In this document: positions 1 through 14,300 of the stretch, piece after piece
How the letters are laid out: each line of letters opens with the position of its first letter
Numbering within the stretch: position 1 is the stretch's first letter
Source of the DNA: an uncultured Pelagibacteraceae bacterium
Lineage (GTDB): Bacteria > Pseudomonadota > Alphaproteobacteria > Pelagibacterales > Pelagibacteraceae
Direction of reading: 5' to 3'
Assembly: GCA_902571055.1 (NCBI GenBank)
Contig: CACGAM010000002.1
Coordinates: 1 to 64,000, forward strand
DNA length: 64,000 nt
Position numbers and translations under genes: made by a program
Notes under the pieces: generated by a model
The model's database searches: none
What the model saw: only the letters and a program-made list of their open reading frames with translations
Told to the model about the DNA's origin: nothing

Positions 1-1104
<1,104 letters not shown>

Positions 1105-1136
1105 TCATTTAAAATTTAGTTAATATCAATTTTTTT

Positions 1137-1164
1137 TTGCAATCTGGACTAGAGGATGTATTAT
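1137..1164 (+). promoter_or_regulatory. Candidate sigma-70 promoter for leuA
   Basis: TTGCAA at 1137-1142 and TATTAT at 1159-1164 are separated by 16 bases, matching 4/6 and 5/6 of the sigma-70 hexamers. They sit in the 83-base ilvC-leuA gap, just after a run of eight T. Transcription would begin near 1171, giving leuA a leader of about 17 bases with no clear Shine-Dalgarno. GGAT/ATCC flanking the -10 can also form a small hairpin. Found by inspection only; in AT-rich DNA such matches also occur by chance. Confidence 0.35.
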
Positions 1165-1187
1165 CCGCTAACTTATAATTTAAAAAA

Positions 1188-3795
<2,608 letters not shown>

Positions 3796-3801
3796 AAAAC
3801 T

Positions 3802-4635
3802 ATGGCAACAAGCAGGGACGATTTTGTTATTGCAATACGTTCAGCTTTTTTAAAAAAAGGTAATAAACAAAGATTTTCTTTAGTAGCTTTAATTTTATTT
3901 TCAATTGTTTTAATAGTATTATCGAGAATAAATTTTCCTGCAATCAATTATCTTAAAATTGGTTTGAATGAAGTTGTATATAGAGTTTCTTTTATTGTCT
4001 CACTACCAGAACAACAATTAAATAGATCATTAATTGCAATAAACAATCATCTAAACCTATATAATAATCATGATCAATTAAAAGAAAAGTTTAAAAGTCT
4101 AAGAGGAAAAGAATTAGATAATGAATATTTAAAATTTGAAAACGAAAGACTAAGAAAATTAATAGATGAATATATAATTAATACTGAAGAACTGGTTGCA
4201 AAAGTTCTTTTAGATAAAGAGAGTCCATTTTTAAGATCACTTATTCTAAATAAAGGAAGTAAGGATAAAATAAGAATAGGCATGGCCGTTCTAGACGGAC
4301 CATATTTGGTAGGTAAAGTAGTTGAGGTAAATTATGCGACTTCAAGAGTATTATTAATATCTGACTTAAATAGCAAAATTCCAGTAATATTAGAACCAGG
4401 AGATATTCAATCAATAATGTCAGGTAGTGGAAAAAATAACGGACAAATCCAATACTTTAAAACCGAGAATATATTAAACGAAAAAAAAATAGTTTTTACA
4501 TCCGGTTCTGGAGGTATTTTTAAATCTGGAATACCTATTGGAGAGATTAATTCTGGAGAAGAAATTAAATTTTTCTCAGATCTTTCACAGTTAACTTTTG
4601 TCAAAGTAGTATCTTTTAACAAGGAGAATAATTAG
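3802..4635 (+). CDS. mreC: Rod-shape-determining protein MreC
   Basis: Bitopic inner-membrane elongasome protein linking MreB/MreD to PBP2. One membrane helix lies near residues 24-44, followed by a coiled-coil stretch around 90-125 and then the periplasmic beta-domain with SPFLRSLILNKGS and GMAVLDGPYLVGKV, typical of MreC. The 277 residues are within the usual range. It starts six bases after mreB and is followed directly by mreD. AAGGAG at 4621-4626, inside its last codons, serves mreD. Confidence 0.92.
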   Translation: MATSRDDFVIAIRSAFLKKGNKQRFSLVALILFSIVLIVLSRINFPAINYLKIGLNEVVYRVSFIVSLPEQQLNRSLIAINNHLNLYNNHDQLKEKFKSLRGKELDNEYLKFENERLRKLIDEYIINTEELVAKVLLDKESPFLRSLILNKGSKDKIRIGMAVLDGPYLVGKVVEVNYATSRVLLISDLNSKIPVILEPGDIQSIMSGSGKNNGQIQYFKTENILNEKKIVFTSGSGGIFKSGIPIGEINSGEEIKFFSDLSQLTFVKVVSFNKENN

Positions 4636-5157
4636 ATGAGTGTGCAAACAAAAAGAACAAAATTAAAAAGATTTTTAGCCTTTGCACCTTTGATTTTATT
4701 ATTTGCCTCTACTTTGAATGAGTTTGATTTTAATTATTTAAATTATAAATATTTCTCATTTAATTTTCCATTTATATTAATTTACTATTGGAGTTTAAAG
4801 AGAAGTGAAAGTTTAGGATATGGATATATATTTATTGCAAGTTTATTTAATGATGTAGTATTGGGCTTTCCAGTTGGATTAAGTGGACTAACCTATTTTA
4901 TTATATGTGGATTTGCAGCGTATTTAAGAAATATTACATTGAGACCAGATATTGTGAAAGACTGGCTATTTTTTTTATTAACAATATTAGTCGCAACTTC
5001 AATTAACTATATTTTATTAACTACCTTTTTTTCTGTAAATGTGAATTATTACGATCTAACAGGTAATATTTTTTTTACGTTTTTACTATATTATTTATTC
5101 TCATATATTTTTGATATTTACCAAAGATTTGTCTTTAAGGAGCAAACAAATGATTAG
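4636..5157 (+). CDS. mreD: Rod-shape-determining protein MreD
   Basis: Polytopic membrane subunit of the elongasome. The 173 residues form about five hydrophobic helices and include the MreD-like LFNDVVLGFPVGLSGL segment around residues 74-89. Sequence conservation in MreD is low, so position between mreC and mrdA is part of the evidence. AAGGAG lies ten bases before its ATG. The 3' end overlaps the inferred mrdA start by eight bases. Confidence 0.88.
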   Translation: MSVQTKRTKLKRFLAFAPLILLFASTLNEFDFNYLNYKYFSFNFPFILIYYWSLKRSESLGYGYIFIASLFNDVVLGFPVGLSGLTYFIICGFAAYLRNITLRPDIVKDWLFFLLTILVATSINYILLTTFFSVNVNYYDLTGNIFFTFLLYYLFSYIFDIYQRFVFKEQTND

Positions 5158-7120
5158 CGGTGGGCACGACACAGGTTTTAACAAACTTAAGACAATTAAT
5201 AGAAGAATGTTTATTTTTTCTGCTGCTAAAGCTGTAATTTTTTTTGGTATTGTTGGAAGATTATTCTCTTTACAAATAAGTGAAAACAAAAAATATCTTA
5301 CTCTCTCAGATAAAAATCGATTAAGAGAAACAAGATTACCACCTATAAGAGGGGAATTTAAAGATTACTTTGGAAATACAATTGCTGGAAATTTAAAAGT
5401 TTATCAACTTCATGTTATTCCTGAACAGGTAGAAGATTTTAGAAGTTTGTTAATAAGACTTAGAGATATATTAAAGTTTGACAATAAAACACTATCAAAA
5501 ATTTTTGCTAAGAAAAGTACTCAGAAACCTTGGGAGACTATAGTTATATCTGAGAACTTGAATTGGGATGAATTTTCAAAAATTAATTTTTATTTACATG
5601 AACTACCAGGTGCCAAACCTATTATTACAGTTGGTAGAAGTTATCCATATGGCGAAAGTTATACTCATGTGCTTGGATATGTCTCACAAGCCAGTGTTAA
5701 TGACTTAGTTAATAATAAAGTAATAAAAGATAGAAATGTTCCAGGATTAAGAGTTGGAAAATCAGGATTAGAGAAAAAATTTGAAAATGAACTTATAGGT
5801 ACGAATAGTATTCAAAGATATGAGGTTAACGCATTTGGTAAAAGAATAAATCAAATTGATTTTAAAGAAGGATCTAAGGGACAAACAATCAATTTAACAA
5901 TTGATACAGAAATTCAAAAATTAACTTCAGATTTATTAAGAGATAAAGCTGGATCCATAAGCGTCATGGATATTTATACTGGTGATATTATTGCAATGAA
6001 TTCATCACCTTCATTTGATCCAAATTTATTTTTATACGGAATTGATGAAAAATTATGGAATAGTATAAAATCTGATCCTTTAAATCCCCTTTTAAATAAA
6101 ACTGTTTCAGGTCTTTACTCACCTGGATCGACTATCAAACCAATAGTAGCCCTATCCGCATTGGAAAACGATGTTATTAGACCGGATAAACAAGTTAAAT
6201 GCGAGGGTAAAGTTGAGATGTATGGTGAAAAATATCACTGCTGGAAAAAAAAGGGTCATGGTTTTATGAGTTTAAAAAATTCAATTAAGCAGTCGTGCGA
6301 TATTTATTTTTATGAACTAGCTAGGTTATTAGGAGTAGATAGACTTAGTATTACTGCAAAAAAATTTGGTCTAGGTGCAAAAGTTCTAGGAGAATATTTT
6401 GAAAATGAAAAAGAAGGTATAGTTCCATCAACAGAGTGGAAAAAAGAAATTCTTGGACAAAATTGGTATCTTGGAGAAACATTTATTACTGGGATTGGTC
6501 AAGGTTATATTCAAACCAATCCTTTACAATTATGTTTGATGACCGCTCAGCTGGCTAACGGAGGTTATAAAATTTATCCAAAAATTAGAGTAGGACAAAA
6601 TCAGAAATCGTATGAAAGTATAAAAAGAATAATGAAAGAAAACGAAATAGAGGCTAGAGAGGAAGCAAAAGAAAAAGATAATGCATTAATAAAAGCTACA
6701 GAAGAATTTTTAAAAGTTGACAAAAAGGAACATTATCCTTTGTACAGAAATCCTGAAAATATTAAATTTGTTTTAGATGCAATGTTTAAATCCACAAATG
6801 AAATATACGGAACATCTTACTCCTCAAGGATTGACGATCTAAAATATCAGTTTGCTGGCAAAACCGGAACCTCCCAGGTAAAAAGAATTACAGAAGAGGA
6901 AAGGGAATTAGATTTAGATATTTCACAAATTCCCTATAAAAACAGAGATCATGCTTGGTTTATTGCATTTGGTCCATATAAAAATCCAAGATATGCAATG
7001 AGCGTATTGGTTGAGCATGGAGGTTCTGGAAGCAAGGCAGCTGCTCCAATAGCTCAAAAACTTATGAGAGCTGTAGTAGATAGACATGAGGAGCGAACAA
7101 AAAGAAATATTATGGTTTAA
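5150..7120 (+). CDS. mrdA: Peptidoglycan D,D-transpeptidase PBP2
   Basis: Class B penicillin-binding protein that cross-links side-wall peptidoglycan with RodA. I place the start at the ATG at 5150, with AAGGAG eight bases upstream, instead of the in-frame ATG at 5111, which lies deeper in mreD; this gives 656 residues. One N-terminal membrane anchor (about residues 20-38) is followed by the dimerisation domain and the transpeptidase domain. The active-site serine is S327 in STIK (327-330), the second motif is SCD, and the third is KTG at 571-573. A Lys/Glu-rich insertion lies at roughly residues 485-535. It overlaps mreD by eight bases and precedes rodA by two. Confidence 0.95.
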   Translation: MISGGHDTGFNKLKTINRRMFIFSAAKAVIFFGIVGRLFSLQISENKKYLTLSDKNRLRETRLPPIRGEFKDYFGNTIAGNLKVYQLHVIPEQVEDFRSLLIRLRDILKFDNKTLSKIFAKKSTQKPWETIVISENLNWDEFSKINFYLHELPGAKPIITVGRSYPYGESYTHVLGYVSQASVNDLVNNKVIKDRNVPGLRVGKSGLEKKFENELIGTNSIQRYEVNAFGKRINQIDFKEGSKGQTINLTIDTEIQKLTSDLLRDKAGSISVMDIYTGDIIAMNSSPSFDPNLFLYGIDEKLWNSIKSDPLNPLLNKTVSGLYSPGSTIKPIVALSALENDVIRPDKQVKCEGKVEMYGEKYHCWKKKGHGFMSLKNSIKQSCDIYFYELARLLGVDRLSITAKKFGLGAKVLGEYFENEKEGIVPSTEWKKEILGQNWYLGETFITGIGQGYIQTNPLQLCLMTAQLANGGYKIYPKIRVGQNQKSYESIKRIMKENEIEAREEAKEKDNALIKATEEFLKVDKKEHYPLYRNPENIKFVLDAMFKSTNEIYGTSYSSRIDDLKYQFAGKTGTSQVKRITEEERELDLDISQIPYKNRDHAWFIAFGPYKNPRYAMSVLVEHGGSGSKAAAPIAQKLMRAVVDRHEERTKRNIMV

Positions 7121-7122
7121 AA

Positions 7123-8247
7123 ATGTACAGTAATTTTTCATTTACTAATCAACAAACTTTTTTTCAAAAGCTAAGATCAATAGACTATTTGTTGTTAATT
7201 TGTATATTATTAGTAGGTTCTATTAGTTGTTTTGCAATGTATTCAACTGACGGAGGAGAAGTCCTTTATCATACTAAAAATCATGCAATTAGATTTGCTT
7301 TATTTTTTACACTGATGTTAGTCATTTCTTTTATCAACATTAAGACGTGGTTTTCTTTATCTTACTTATTTTATGGAGTGACCTTAATATTATTATTGTG
7401 GGCATCTTTATATGGAATTACAGCTTCCGGCTCTCAAAGATGGATCAATTTATACTTTATAAATCTTCAACCTTCTGAATTAATGAAAATTGCAATTATA
7501 GTTTGTTTTGCAAAATATTATCACCGGGCACAAATTCATAGTATAAATAAATTCACAAATATTTTCGTGCCGATGGTAATATTAATTATCCCAATTTTTC
7601 TCGTAATTACTCAACCAGATCTTGGAACGTCAATTCTAATTGCTTTAAGTGGAATTATGGTGTTATGGCTTGCTGGAATCAATGTTAAATATTTTGTTAT
7701 TGCATCTATAACTTTTATTGTTTCCGCACCATTTATTATATCGTTTTTAAAACCATACCAAAAGTTAAGAATATTGAGTTTTTTTAATCCTGACAGGGAC
7801 CCTTTAGGTGCAGGATATCAAATAATACAGTCCAAAATTGCTGTTGGTTCAGGAGGATTATATGGCAAGGGTTTTTTAAAAGGTACTCAAGGTTATCTAG
7901 AATTTTTACCAGAAAAGCATACAGACTTTATATTTACCTTATATTCAGAAGAGTTTGGTTTTTTAGGCTCGTTACTATTATTAATTCTTTATGCCATAAT
8001 CATCTTCAGAATAATTAATATTGGGATGATATCTAGAAGTTATTTTAGTAAATTATTTTGCTATGGTTTTGCTTCGTCAATATTTATTTATATAGCTGTA
8101 AATATGAGTATGGTTTTAGGTTTATTACCAATAGTAGGATCCCCTTTACCAATTATGTCATATGGAGGATCGTCTATGTTAGCAACAATGATCGGTTTTG
8201 GAATCGTTATGAGTTCGAAGATTTATAATAATCAAATAATATCTTAA
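7123..8247 (+). CDS. mrdB: Rod-shape SEDS glycosyltransferase RodA
   Basis: Polymerises lipid II into glycan strands together with PBP2. The 374 residues have about ten membrane helices. SEDS signatures are visible: GSQRWINL, PSELMKI, the loop segment GAGYQIIQSKIAVGSGGLYG, FLPEKHTDFIF with its acidic residue, and the C-terminal GLLPIVGSPLPIMSYGGSS. It follows mrdA by two bases and ends the forward operon. A run of T after its stop at about 8250-8258 could aid termination, but no clear hairpin is seen. Confidence 0.95.
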   Translation: MYSNFSFTNQQTFFQKLRSIDYLLLICILLVGSISCFAMYSTDGGEVLYHTKNHAIRFALFFTLMLVISFINIKTWFSLSYLFYGVTLILLLWASLYGITASGSQRWINLYFINLQPSELMKIAIIVCFAKYYHRAQIHSINKFTNIFVPMVILIIPIFLVITQPDLGTSILIALSGIMVLWLAGINVKYFVIASITFIVSAPFIISFLKPYQKLRILSFFNPDRDPLGAGYQIIQSKIAVGSGGLYGKGFLKGTQGYLEFLPEKHTDFIFTLYSEEFGFLGSLLLLILYAIIIFRIINIGMISRSYFSKLFCYGFASSIFIYIAVNMSMVLGLLPIVGSPLPIMSYGGSSMLATMIGFGIVMSSKIYNNQIIS

Positions 8248-8272
8248 ATTTTTTTTTAAATTGATAGTGTAA

Positions 8273-9562
8273 TTATAATGATTCAACTACTAAAATTGTT
8301 AAATCATCTTTCTGTATATTGCCTGCATTTAAAATATCATCAATCATTATTTTTAATCTTTCATTAATATTATTTGATTGAAATTTTTTTATATAATCTT
8401 TAAATCCCTCAGATCCAAGCATATTACCTTTTGGACTTTTAATTTCTGTTATACCATCAGTAAACACATACATAGAGCTTTTATCAAATGATAATATACT
8501 TTCATTGTACTTTGTCTTTGCCATAATTCCTAATGGTGGACCTGCGTCATCAAATGTAGAAAAGTTACCATCCTGATTTAAAATTAGTGGGGGTTCGTGA
8601 CCTGCGCTGGACATTTTTAATTCTTTTTTATTACTGTCGTAAATTCCAATTAGCATTGTAACGAACATACCTCTCGATATAGTCTCATAAATTTCGTTAT
8701 TTAAAATCATTAATAGCTCAGAAGTTGAATATATAGTTTTACTTAAACATCTATAAAGACTTGAAGCTTTAGACATTAAAAGTGACGACTTAATACCCTT
8801 GCCTGATACATCAGCAACACCAAAACCATATATTCCATCCCCAAGATCACTAAAGTTATAAAAATCTCCCGAGACTACTTTTGCAGGTATATTTATTCCA
8901 GCTATTGGAAAATTATCTTTTTTATTTTTAGAAAGTAAAGATCTTTGTATTTCTCCAACAATTTCGACTTCTTTTTGAATTTTATTCTTTTCTATCATTT
9001 CCTTAGCCATTTTAGCATTTCTAATGGCTAGTGCTGCAGGAGCCGAAAGAGTTTCCAATAACTTTCTATCATCTTCAACAAATAATTTGTCATTTGTTTT
9101 TTTATTTAAACAATGAATAACTCCTAAGCACTCATTTGCTGCAATTAATGGAGAGCATAAAACCGAATAAGTCGTAAAATTTGTTTTATTATCTAAGTCA
9201 AAATAAAACTCAGCAATTTCTCTTACATCTTTTCTTACATTACCAACCCTAATACATTTTCTTTGTTCAACTGCTTTTCCCATAACCCCATCTTTTAAAT
9301 CTAATTCATATTCATCTAAGTAATTTTGGTGCAGGGAGGCAATACATTCAAATTTCTTTCTCTTTTCGTTAATTAAAAATATGTTAGCAGCTTGCGCATT
9401 AATTCTTTTAATTATAACCTGAAGTGCTGTTTGAAGTGTATCATTTAAATCTAGAGATATAGCAAACTCTTGATTCATTTTGGTGATAATCTCAAGGTCT
9501 ACGTTTAGTTGAGAATTTTTTTCTGTTTCCTCTTTTTTTGATTTTCCTAATTTAAAAAACAT
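8273..9562 (-). CDS. GAF-domain PP2C/SpoIIE-family serine phosphatase (RsbU-like)
   Basis: Predicted cytosolic signalling phosphatase of 429 residues. Residues about 40-185 form a GAF sensor domain, with GVMGKAV and CSPLIAANECLGVIHCLNK segments. A helical linker (about 185-215) leads into a SpoIIE-type PP2C domain. Metal-site motifs are intact: VSGDFY (D233), VADVSGKG (D251), GMFVTML, SAGHEPP, FTDGITE and KDDLTIL. Known family members dephosphorylate STAS anti-sigma-factor antagonists in partner switching. The likely partners are the RsbV/RsbW-like pair at 27644-28365, and two more PP2C proteins occur in the window. No membrane helix is seen. The GAF ligand is unknown. Confidence 0.88.
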   Translation of the reverse strand: MFFKLGKSKKEETEKNSQLNVDLEIITKMNQEFAISLDLNDTLQTALQVIIKRINAQAANIFLINEKRKKFECIASLHQNYLDEYELDLKDGVMGKAVEQRKCIRVGNVRKDVREIAEFYFDLDNKTNFTTYSVLCSPLIAANECLGVIHCLNKKTNDKLFVEDDRKLLETLSAPAALAIRNAKMAKEMIEKNKIQKEVEIVGEIQRSLLSKNKKDNFPIAGINIPAKVVSGDFYNFSDLGDGIYGFGVADVSGKGIKSSLLMSKASSLYRCLSKTIYSTSELLMILNNEIYETISRGMFVTMLIGIYDSNKKELKMSSAGHEPPLILNQDGNFSTFDDAGPPLGIMAKTKYNESILSFDKSSMYVFTDGITEIKSPKGNMLGSEGFKDYIKKFQSNNINERLKIMIDDILNAGNIQKDDLTILVVESL

Positions 9563-9729
9563 ATATTTAATCTGGTAATTTAAACAATATTTGGTAAATT
9601 TTACAATAATGGAATTAATTATTTATACGCCTAATCTTTATATACATCTTCATGATGCAGCTTTAATGGTCCAATATATAGTTGAGGGATTTATTCATAT
9701 CACTTCGAATATAAAACTATAAAAAAATT

Positions 9730-10491
9730 GTGGACATTTTATTTGTCATCCTTTTAGGCGGGCTTTTTGGAAGTTTCGCTAATGTTTGCATCTATCGTAT
9801 ACCAATAGAACAAAATGTAGTTTATGGTAGATCTTTTTGCCCAGAATGTAAAAAAAAAATTGCATGGTTTGATAATATCCCGATAATTTCTTTTATTATT
9901 TTAAAAGCAAAATGCAGAAACTGTGAATTTAAAATTTCATTGAATTATTTTATTGTAGAAAGTTTAAGTATTTTATTCTTTTGTTTAATTTTTATTTTGT
10001 TCGGCATTTCACTAACTACTTTGCTATTGTGGTTATTATACTTATCTTTTGTTATAATATTCTTTATAGACTTAAAACATTTTATTATCCCAAATGAAAT
10101 AACCTTTCCTTTAATGGTATTAGGATTTGTAAAATCCTTTGATCCAAATATAAATAGTATATTTCCAAATTATTTAAATTCTTTAATTGGAGGTTTAATA
10201 GGCTACCTAATCATTTATCTAATTATTTTTTTTTATAAATATGTAAGAAAAAAAGAAGGTATGGGGTTAGGGGATGCAAAATTGTTTGCTGTAATTGGTA
10301 TTTGGTTCGGGTGGATATCAATACCATTTGTTATTTTTTTATCTTCAATTATTGCTTTAATTTCAATATCACCAAATCTAATTAAAAAATCAAAAAATTT
10401 ATCCTCGGAAATACCTTTTGGACCCTATATAATAATTGCAACTTTAGTATTTGTAATTTTTAAAAATGATTTATTAAACTTAGTTTTATAA
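9730..10491 (+). CDS. pilD: Prepilin peptidase / N-methyltransferase
   Basis: Inner-membrane aspartyl protease that cleaves prepilins after the conserved Gly and N-methylates the new terminus. It starts with GTG at 9730. Visible features are FGSFANVCIYRIP, the zinc-binding pairs CPEC and CRNC around residues 37-64 that mark the bifunctional methylating form, and the two catalytic aspartates in FFIDLKHF and GLGDAKL. The 253 residues contain seven or eight hydrophobic helices. The substrates are at least the pilins at 28500 and 28982 and the minor pilins at 16498-19269. The next gene starts three bases after its stop. Confidence 0.93.
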   Translation: MDILFVILLGGLFGSFANVCIYRIPIEQNVVYGRSFCPECKKKIAWFDNIPIISFIILKAKCRNCEFKISLNYFIVESLSILFFCLIFILFGISLTTLLLWLLYLSFVIIFFIDLKHFIIPNEITFPLMVLGFVKSFDPNINSIFPNYLNSLIGGLIGYLIIYLIIFFYKYVRKKEGMGLGDAKLFAVIGIWFGWISIPFVIFLSSIIALISISPNLIKKSKNLSSEIPFGPYIIIATLVFVIFKNDLLNLVL

Positions 10492-10494
10492 ATC

Positions 10495-11121
10495 ATGATT
10501 AAAATTAAAAATGTTATTGTTTTTATAATAATATTTTCAGTCCTAAATTGCAGTAAAGAAGATAAAAAAATTAAAATTAATTCAATTTTGTTATTTGGTG
10601 ATAGTTTGATGAGTGGTTATGGACTGCTAGAGGAAGAACATTTATCTAAAATTCTAGAAAAGGACTTAAAATTGGATGGGTATTCTATTAATGTTTTAAA
10701 CGAAAGTATTTCTGGCGATACAACATTTGATGGGTTAAATAGGGTAGAAAGTATTTTTTTAGATAAAAATTATGACTTAGTCATAATTGGTCTAGGCGCT
10801 AATGATATGTTGAAAGGAATTAATCCAAAAGTTACCAAAAAAAACTTAGAAAAAATAATAGAAATAATTCTCAAGAAAAATACGAAAATTCTTTTAACTG
10901 GTATGGTTGCATCACCTGCACGTGGATTAGAATATAAAAAAAAATTTGATCAAATTTTTCCAGATTTAAAAAATAAATATGATTTGAATTTTATGCCATT
11001 TTTATTAAAAGGCGTTGCATTAAGACCAAAATATAACCAATCGGATCTTATCCATCCTAATACTCAGGGAATACAATTAATATCAAATAATCTTAAAGAA
11101 ATAATAATAGATCTGATGTAA
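10495..11121 (+). CDS. GDSL-type (SGNH) esterase / lysophospholipase-like lipoprotein
   Basis: SGNH hydrolase of 208 residues, related to TesA/arylesterase. The nucleophile block is LLFGDSLMSG (Ser37), block III is GLGANDML and the C-terminal Asp-His pair is in SDLIHPN. The N-terminus is hydrophobic and ends in VLNC with Cys19, a possible but atypical lipobox, since Asn at -1 is unusual. It would act in the periplasm or at a membrane on acyl esters or lysophospholipids; the substrate cannot be read from sequence. It sits three bases after pilD, though no pilus role is known for this family. Confidence 0.85.
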   Translation: MIKIKNVIVFIIIFSVLNCSKEDKKIKINSILLFGDSLMSGYGLLEEEHLSKILEKDLKLDGYSINVLNESISGDTTFDGLNRVESIFLDKNYDLVIIGLGANDMLKGINPKVTKKNLEKIIEIILKKNTKILLTGMVASPARGLEYKKKFDQIFPDLKNKYDLNFMPFLLKGVALRPKYNQSDLIHPNTQGIQLISNNLKEIIIDLM

Positions 11122-11133
11122 AATATAAAAAGA

Positions 11134-11364
11134 ATGGATAAGTTTCTTTTTTTTAACGTCTGTGTATCTGGATTGAATTTATTTATTATTGTCTACGCAT
11201 ATTCATATAATTTTTTTCCTAAAAAGTGGAGAAACAAAGTTAAACAGGGAACCGTAATTGGACTTGCTTTAATATTTATCTCAATGATTACAATGTTTTC
11301 TTGGATAATATATTTTTACTATTTGATATTTGAGCCTATAATTCAATTAAATTTTATGGCTTAG
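11134..11364 (+). CDS. Small two-helix membrane protein, unknown function
   Basis: The 76-residue product has two hydrophobic helices (about residues 5-26 and 41-68) separated by a basic loop containing KKWRNKVKQG, so the loop is probably cytoplasmic. It follows the GDSL esterase by 12 bases and ends four bases before the convergent pilY1 stop. I do not recognise a family. Its tight spacing behind two recognisable genes supports it being real. Confidence 0.6.
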   Translation: MDKFLFFNVCVSGLNLFIIVYAYSYNFFPKKWRNKVKQGTVIGLALIFISMITMFSWIIYFYYLIFEPIIQLNFMA

Positions 11365-11368
11365 AATA

Positions 11369-14300
11369 TTAAAAATTGCCTTCACGCCAAGAACTACGGT
11401 AATAAGTAATATCCTCTGTTTTATCTCCTGCTACAACTAAATCTTTGATATCCCCAGCGGACTTTCCAGCTATGTTTGCAAATATCTTGTTTCCAAAAAT
11501 AATTATTCTAGATAGAACACCTTCACCCACGTATGCACATTCTCTATTTAGTGCTGTAGCATCATCATTAATTTTTAGTTCACCCGACTCGTTATATCCA
11601 CACTCATCATCTACTTTACAAATATAGGCGGCTCCCACCGGACATTTATTTAAAGTTGCTAATACATTTGGATCTATTGGTTCATATACTGGAAATAGAA
11701 CATGTCCATTTCCTGCTGTAGGTGTTGCAGTTACTTTTTGATCTCTTAATAATGGAATATACCAACCATTATTATTCGATGGATTTGAAGACTCTGCTGG
11801 GCATCCGGTAGTAGTTCCTGTAGGTATCTTGGAACAATCATCTAAATCTTTAATCTGAGATACTGCTACATCTTTATAAAAAGGATAATCTTTATCTCTA
11901 AATCCAATCATATAATTTTCAATCTTCAAAATATCTTGTGGAGGTAAATTTTGTGGATTAGATGGTGGCGTAGATGTTTCTGTAATTCTTTCATAGTCAC
12001 CAGTACCTGTAAATAACCATAAATTTTTTGTTGTAGACCCAATTGTGGCGTCCATCCCGTGATACATATATTGACCGTTTTTAGTATCACTACCTAGCTC
12101 AAAAATTCTTGTATTGTCTAGCATTTCTGTACCTGACTGATTAGTTAAATTAATTTTCGTGATTTTTCCTTCTAGATCATTTACATATACTAAACCTCCG
12201 CTAAAACTCGCAGATGGTTCTACATCTGCTGTAACAACAACAGGAGTTCCAGTAACGGAGTTAATAATATCGTAGGCTATGTCATCTGGTTTAGTGTCCT
12301 CAATTAGAATAATCCCTTTTTCATCATCTTTACCCTCATAAAGTCTACCATACATTTCTGTTCCAGTGGAAGGATCTTTAAAGGTGTCTTGTAGGTTAAT
12401 TACAAATACCGCGGACCCAACGTTAGTTGCTCTTCCGCCATACCCAGCCCCCATAACAGCGACATAGTTATCATCTAAAGTATTATTATCATTGCTTGCT
12501 TTATCAGGTACTCTTAATATTCTAGGAGATGACCACGTTTCACCAAGCTCTTTATAATCAAACTCAGGAGGTAAATTAGTATTTAAAGATGCAAGTTTTG
12601 CTCTTAATATTTCTACTCTTATATTATCTTGTGTAGGTGTTTGGGCAGAGTCACTACCTTGATAAAAAAATGATTGATCAAATTTGAAAGTAGATGCCCC
12701 AGTGTTAGCATCAACTGTGATCGTAGTGCTTGATGTTTTATCAATATCATTTACAAATATTTTTACATCTCCGGCTACAATATTAGAAACTGGGAATGTC
12801 CAAGTATCAGACTCATAGCATGATGTGCCTAATGTTAAATCACTTTCACACGCAGAGCTTATGGTGTTGTCAGCTTTATATTTATCTAAAACTTCTTGTG
12901 ACTCTAGAAAATCATCGATTGTATAAAGATCGTCTATATATTCGTATTCTATAGTGTTATCACCATCATGATCCATATATAAAACTTTATTGGCAATTGC
13001 ATCGTTATAAATGCTATACAAATGTAAAGGATTGTCAGGATCAGTTATATCTAGTACAGAAAATCCGTTTCCACCCCTGCCGAAAGGAACCATTAATATC
13101 GTATGCCATTTCTCAGTATTATCATAAGGTCCTTTAAAAAACATATCATGAACTACAGGTGACCCATCTACACCATAAATTGCATTCGAACCTCCTTTGC
13201 CTCTAAAAGTGCTTGGGTTATCTTCTATATTTAAAGCCGGATTTATAACTAATGGCATTTTGCCCATTACAAATGGAGGTATAAAAGCCCATTTTTCAAT
13301 ACCAAATTTAGCGTCAATGGCATGCAACATACCATCATTACCTCCAACATAAATTACTTCTTCTCTATTTTGGAGTGATCCTTTAAAACTTGAATAATTT
13401 TTAATAGTTCTAAAATATGATTCTTGAAATCTGCTTGTATAGTTCGTGAAAGCACTTGGTTTTCCCACCACTACCATTTCAGAGTGGTATATATCTCCTA
13501 AATATGCTTTTTCACCATCGTCATTAACTCTCGAACTGTTTAGTTTGCATTCTCCAAGGAAATCAAAATAATCTTCTCCTCGTAAAAAACTTATCAAGCC
13601 TTTAACATCATCCTCTGTACCAGTTTCTACAGATGAAGCACTATCTCCACCTCTAGAACATCTATCATTTGATGCTCCACCTACAGCGCTTTTTGTATGA
13701 TAATCTTTTATTATATTGCCTAGTCTTAAAAATTCAGGCTCTATGAAATCTGAGTTAGCTTCTATTATATTGTTATAATCAGTTTTATAATCTAGTCCTG
13801 GTATAACACTCCATATTTTTCTTTTGTCTGGAGTTGGAGCTTTAAGTCTAGCATTCCAATCAGGTGTTGTTGATGGAAGTAAAGTATTTGCATCTATCTT
13901 TTTCTTAATTAGATCTCCTTCCCAATCTCTTTTATCTCTGAATTTAAATTGTGCTTGATAAAGTGCACCCCCTTCATTAACTGTTGCTGTAATAGCTGGT
14001 GCTGTAAAAGAGAGATTATCAGAAATGATTGATCTTAATCTTGATATAAGTTCGGCCTTCAATACATCTGGATTACTTGCTCTAATAGCTCTATTAAGAT
14101 TAGTTCCGCCTGCTGCAGCAATCCTATCAAGTTGTGCTAATCCATTTGCAGATAGACCTCCTCCGTAGGCAACAGCAAAAGTCTTTACTTCGGCTCTACT
14201 ACCCAACATTTGAATAACTATATTTCTTGCTCTATCTGTTGAAAACATGTCTCCATCACCAATCACAATTACGTAATTACCTTGGCAATTATCAAATTTA

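Noticed and set aside
5111..5149. Upstream in-frame ATG for mrdA
   Set aside because: It would add 13 residues deep inside mreD without a ribosome site, while the ATG at 5150 has AAGGAG at the proper distance.
8248..8272. T run between rodA and the GAF-PP2C gene as a terminator
   Set aside because: No GC-containing stem precedes it; AT-rich runs like this are frequent in the window.
9563..9729. Possible small gene in the 167-base gap between the GAF-PP2C gene and pilD
   Set aside because: No frame with a start, ribosome site and plausible composition was found; it probably holds only the two divergent promoters.
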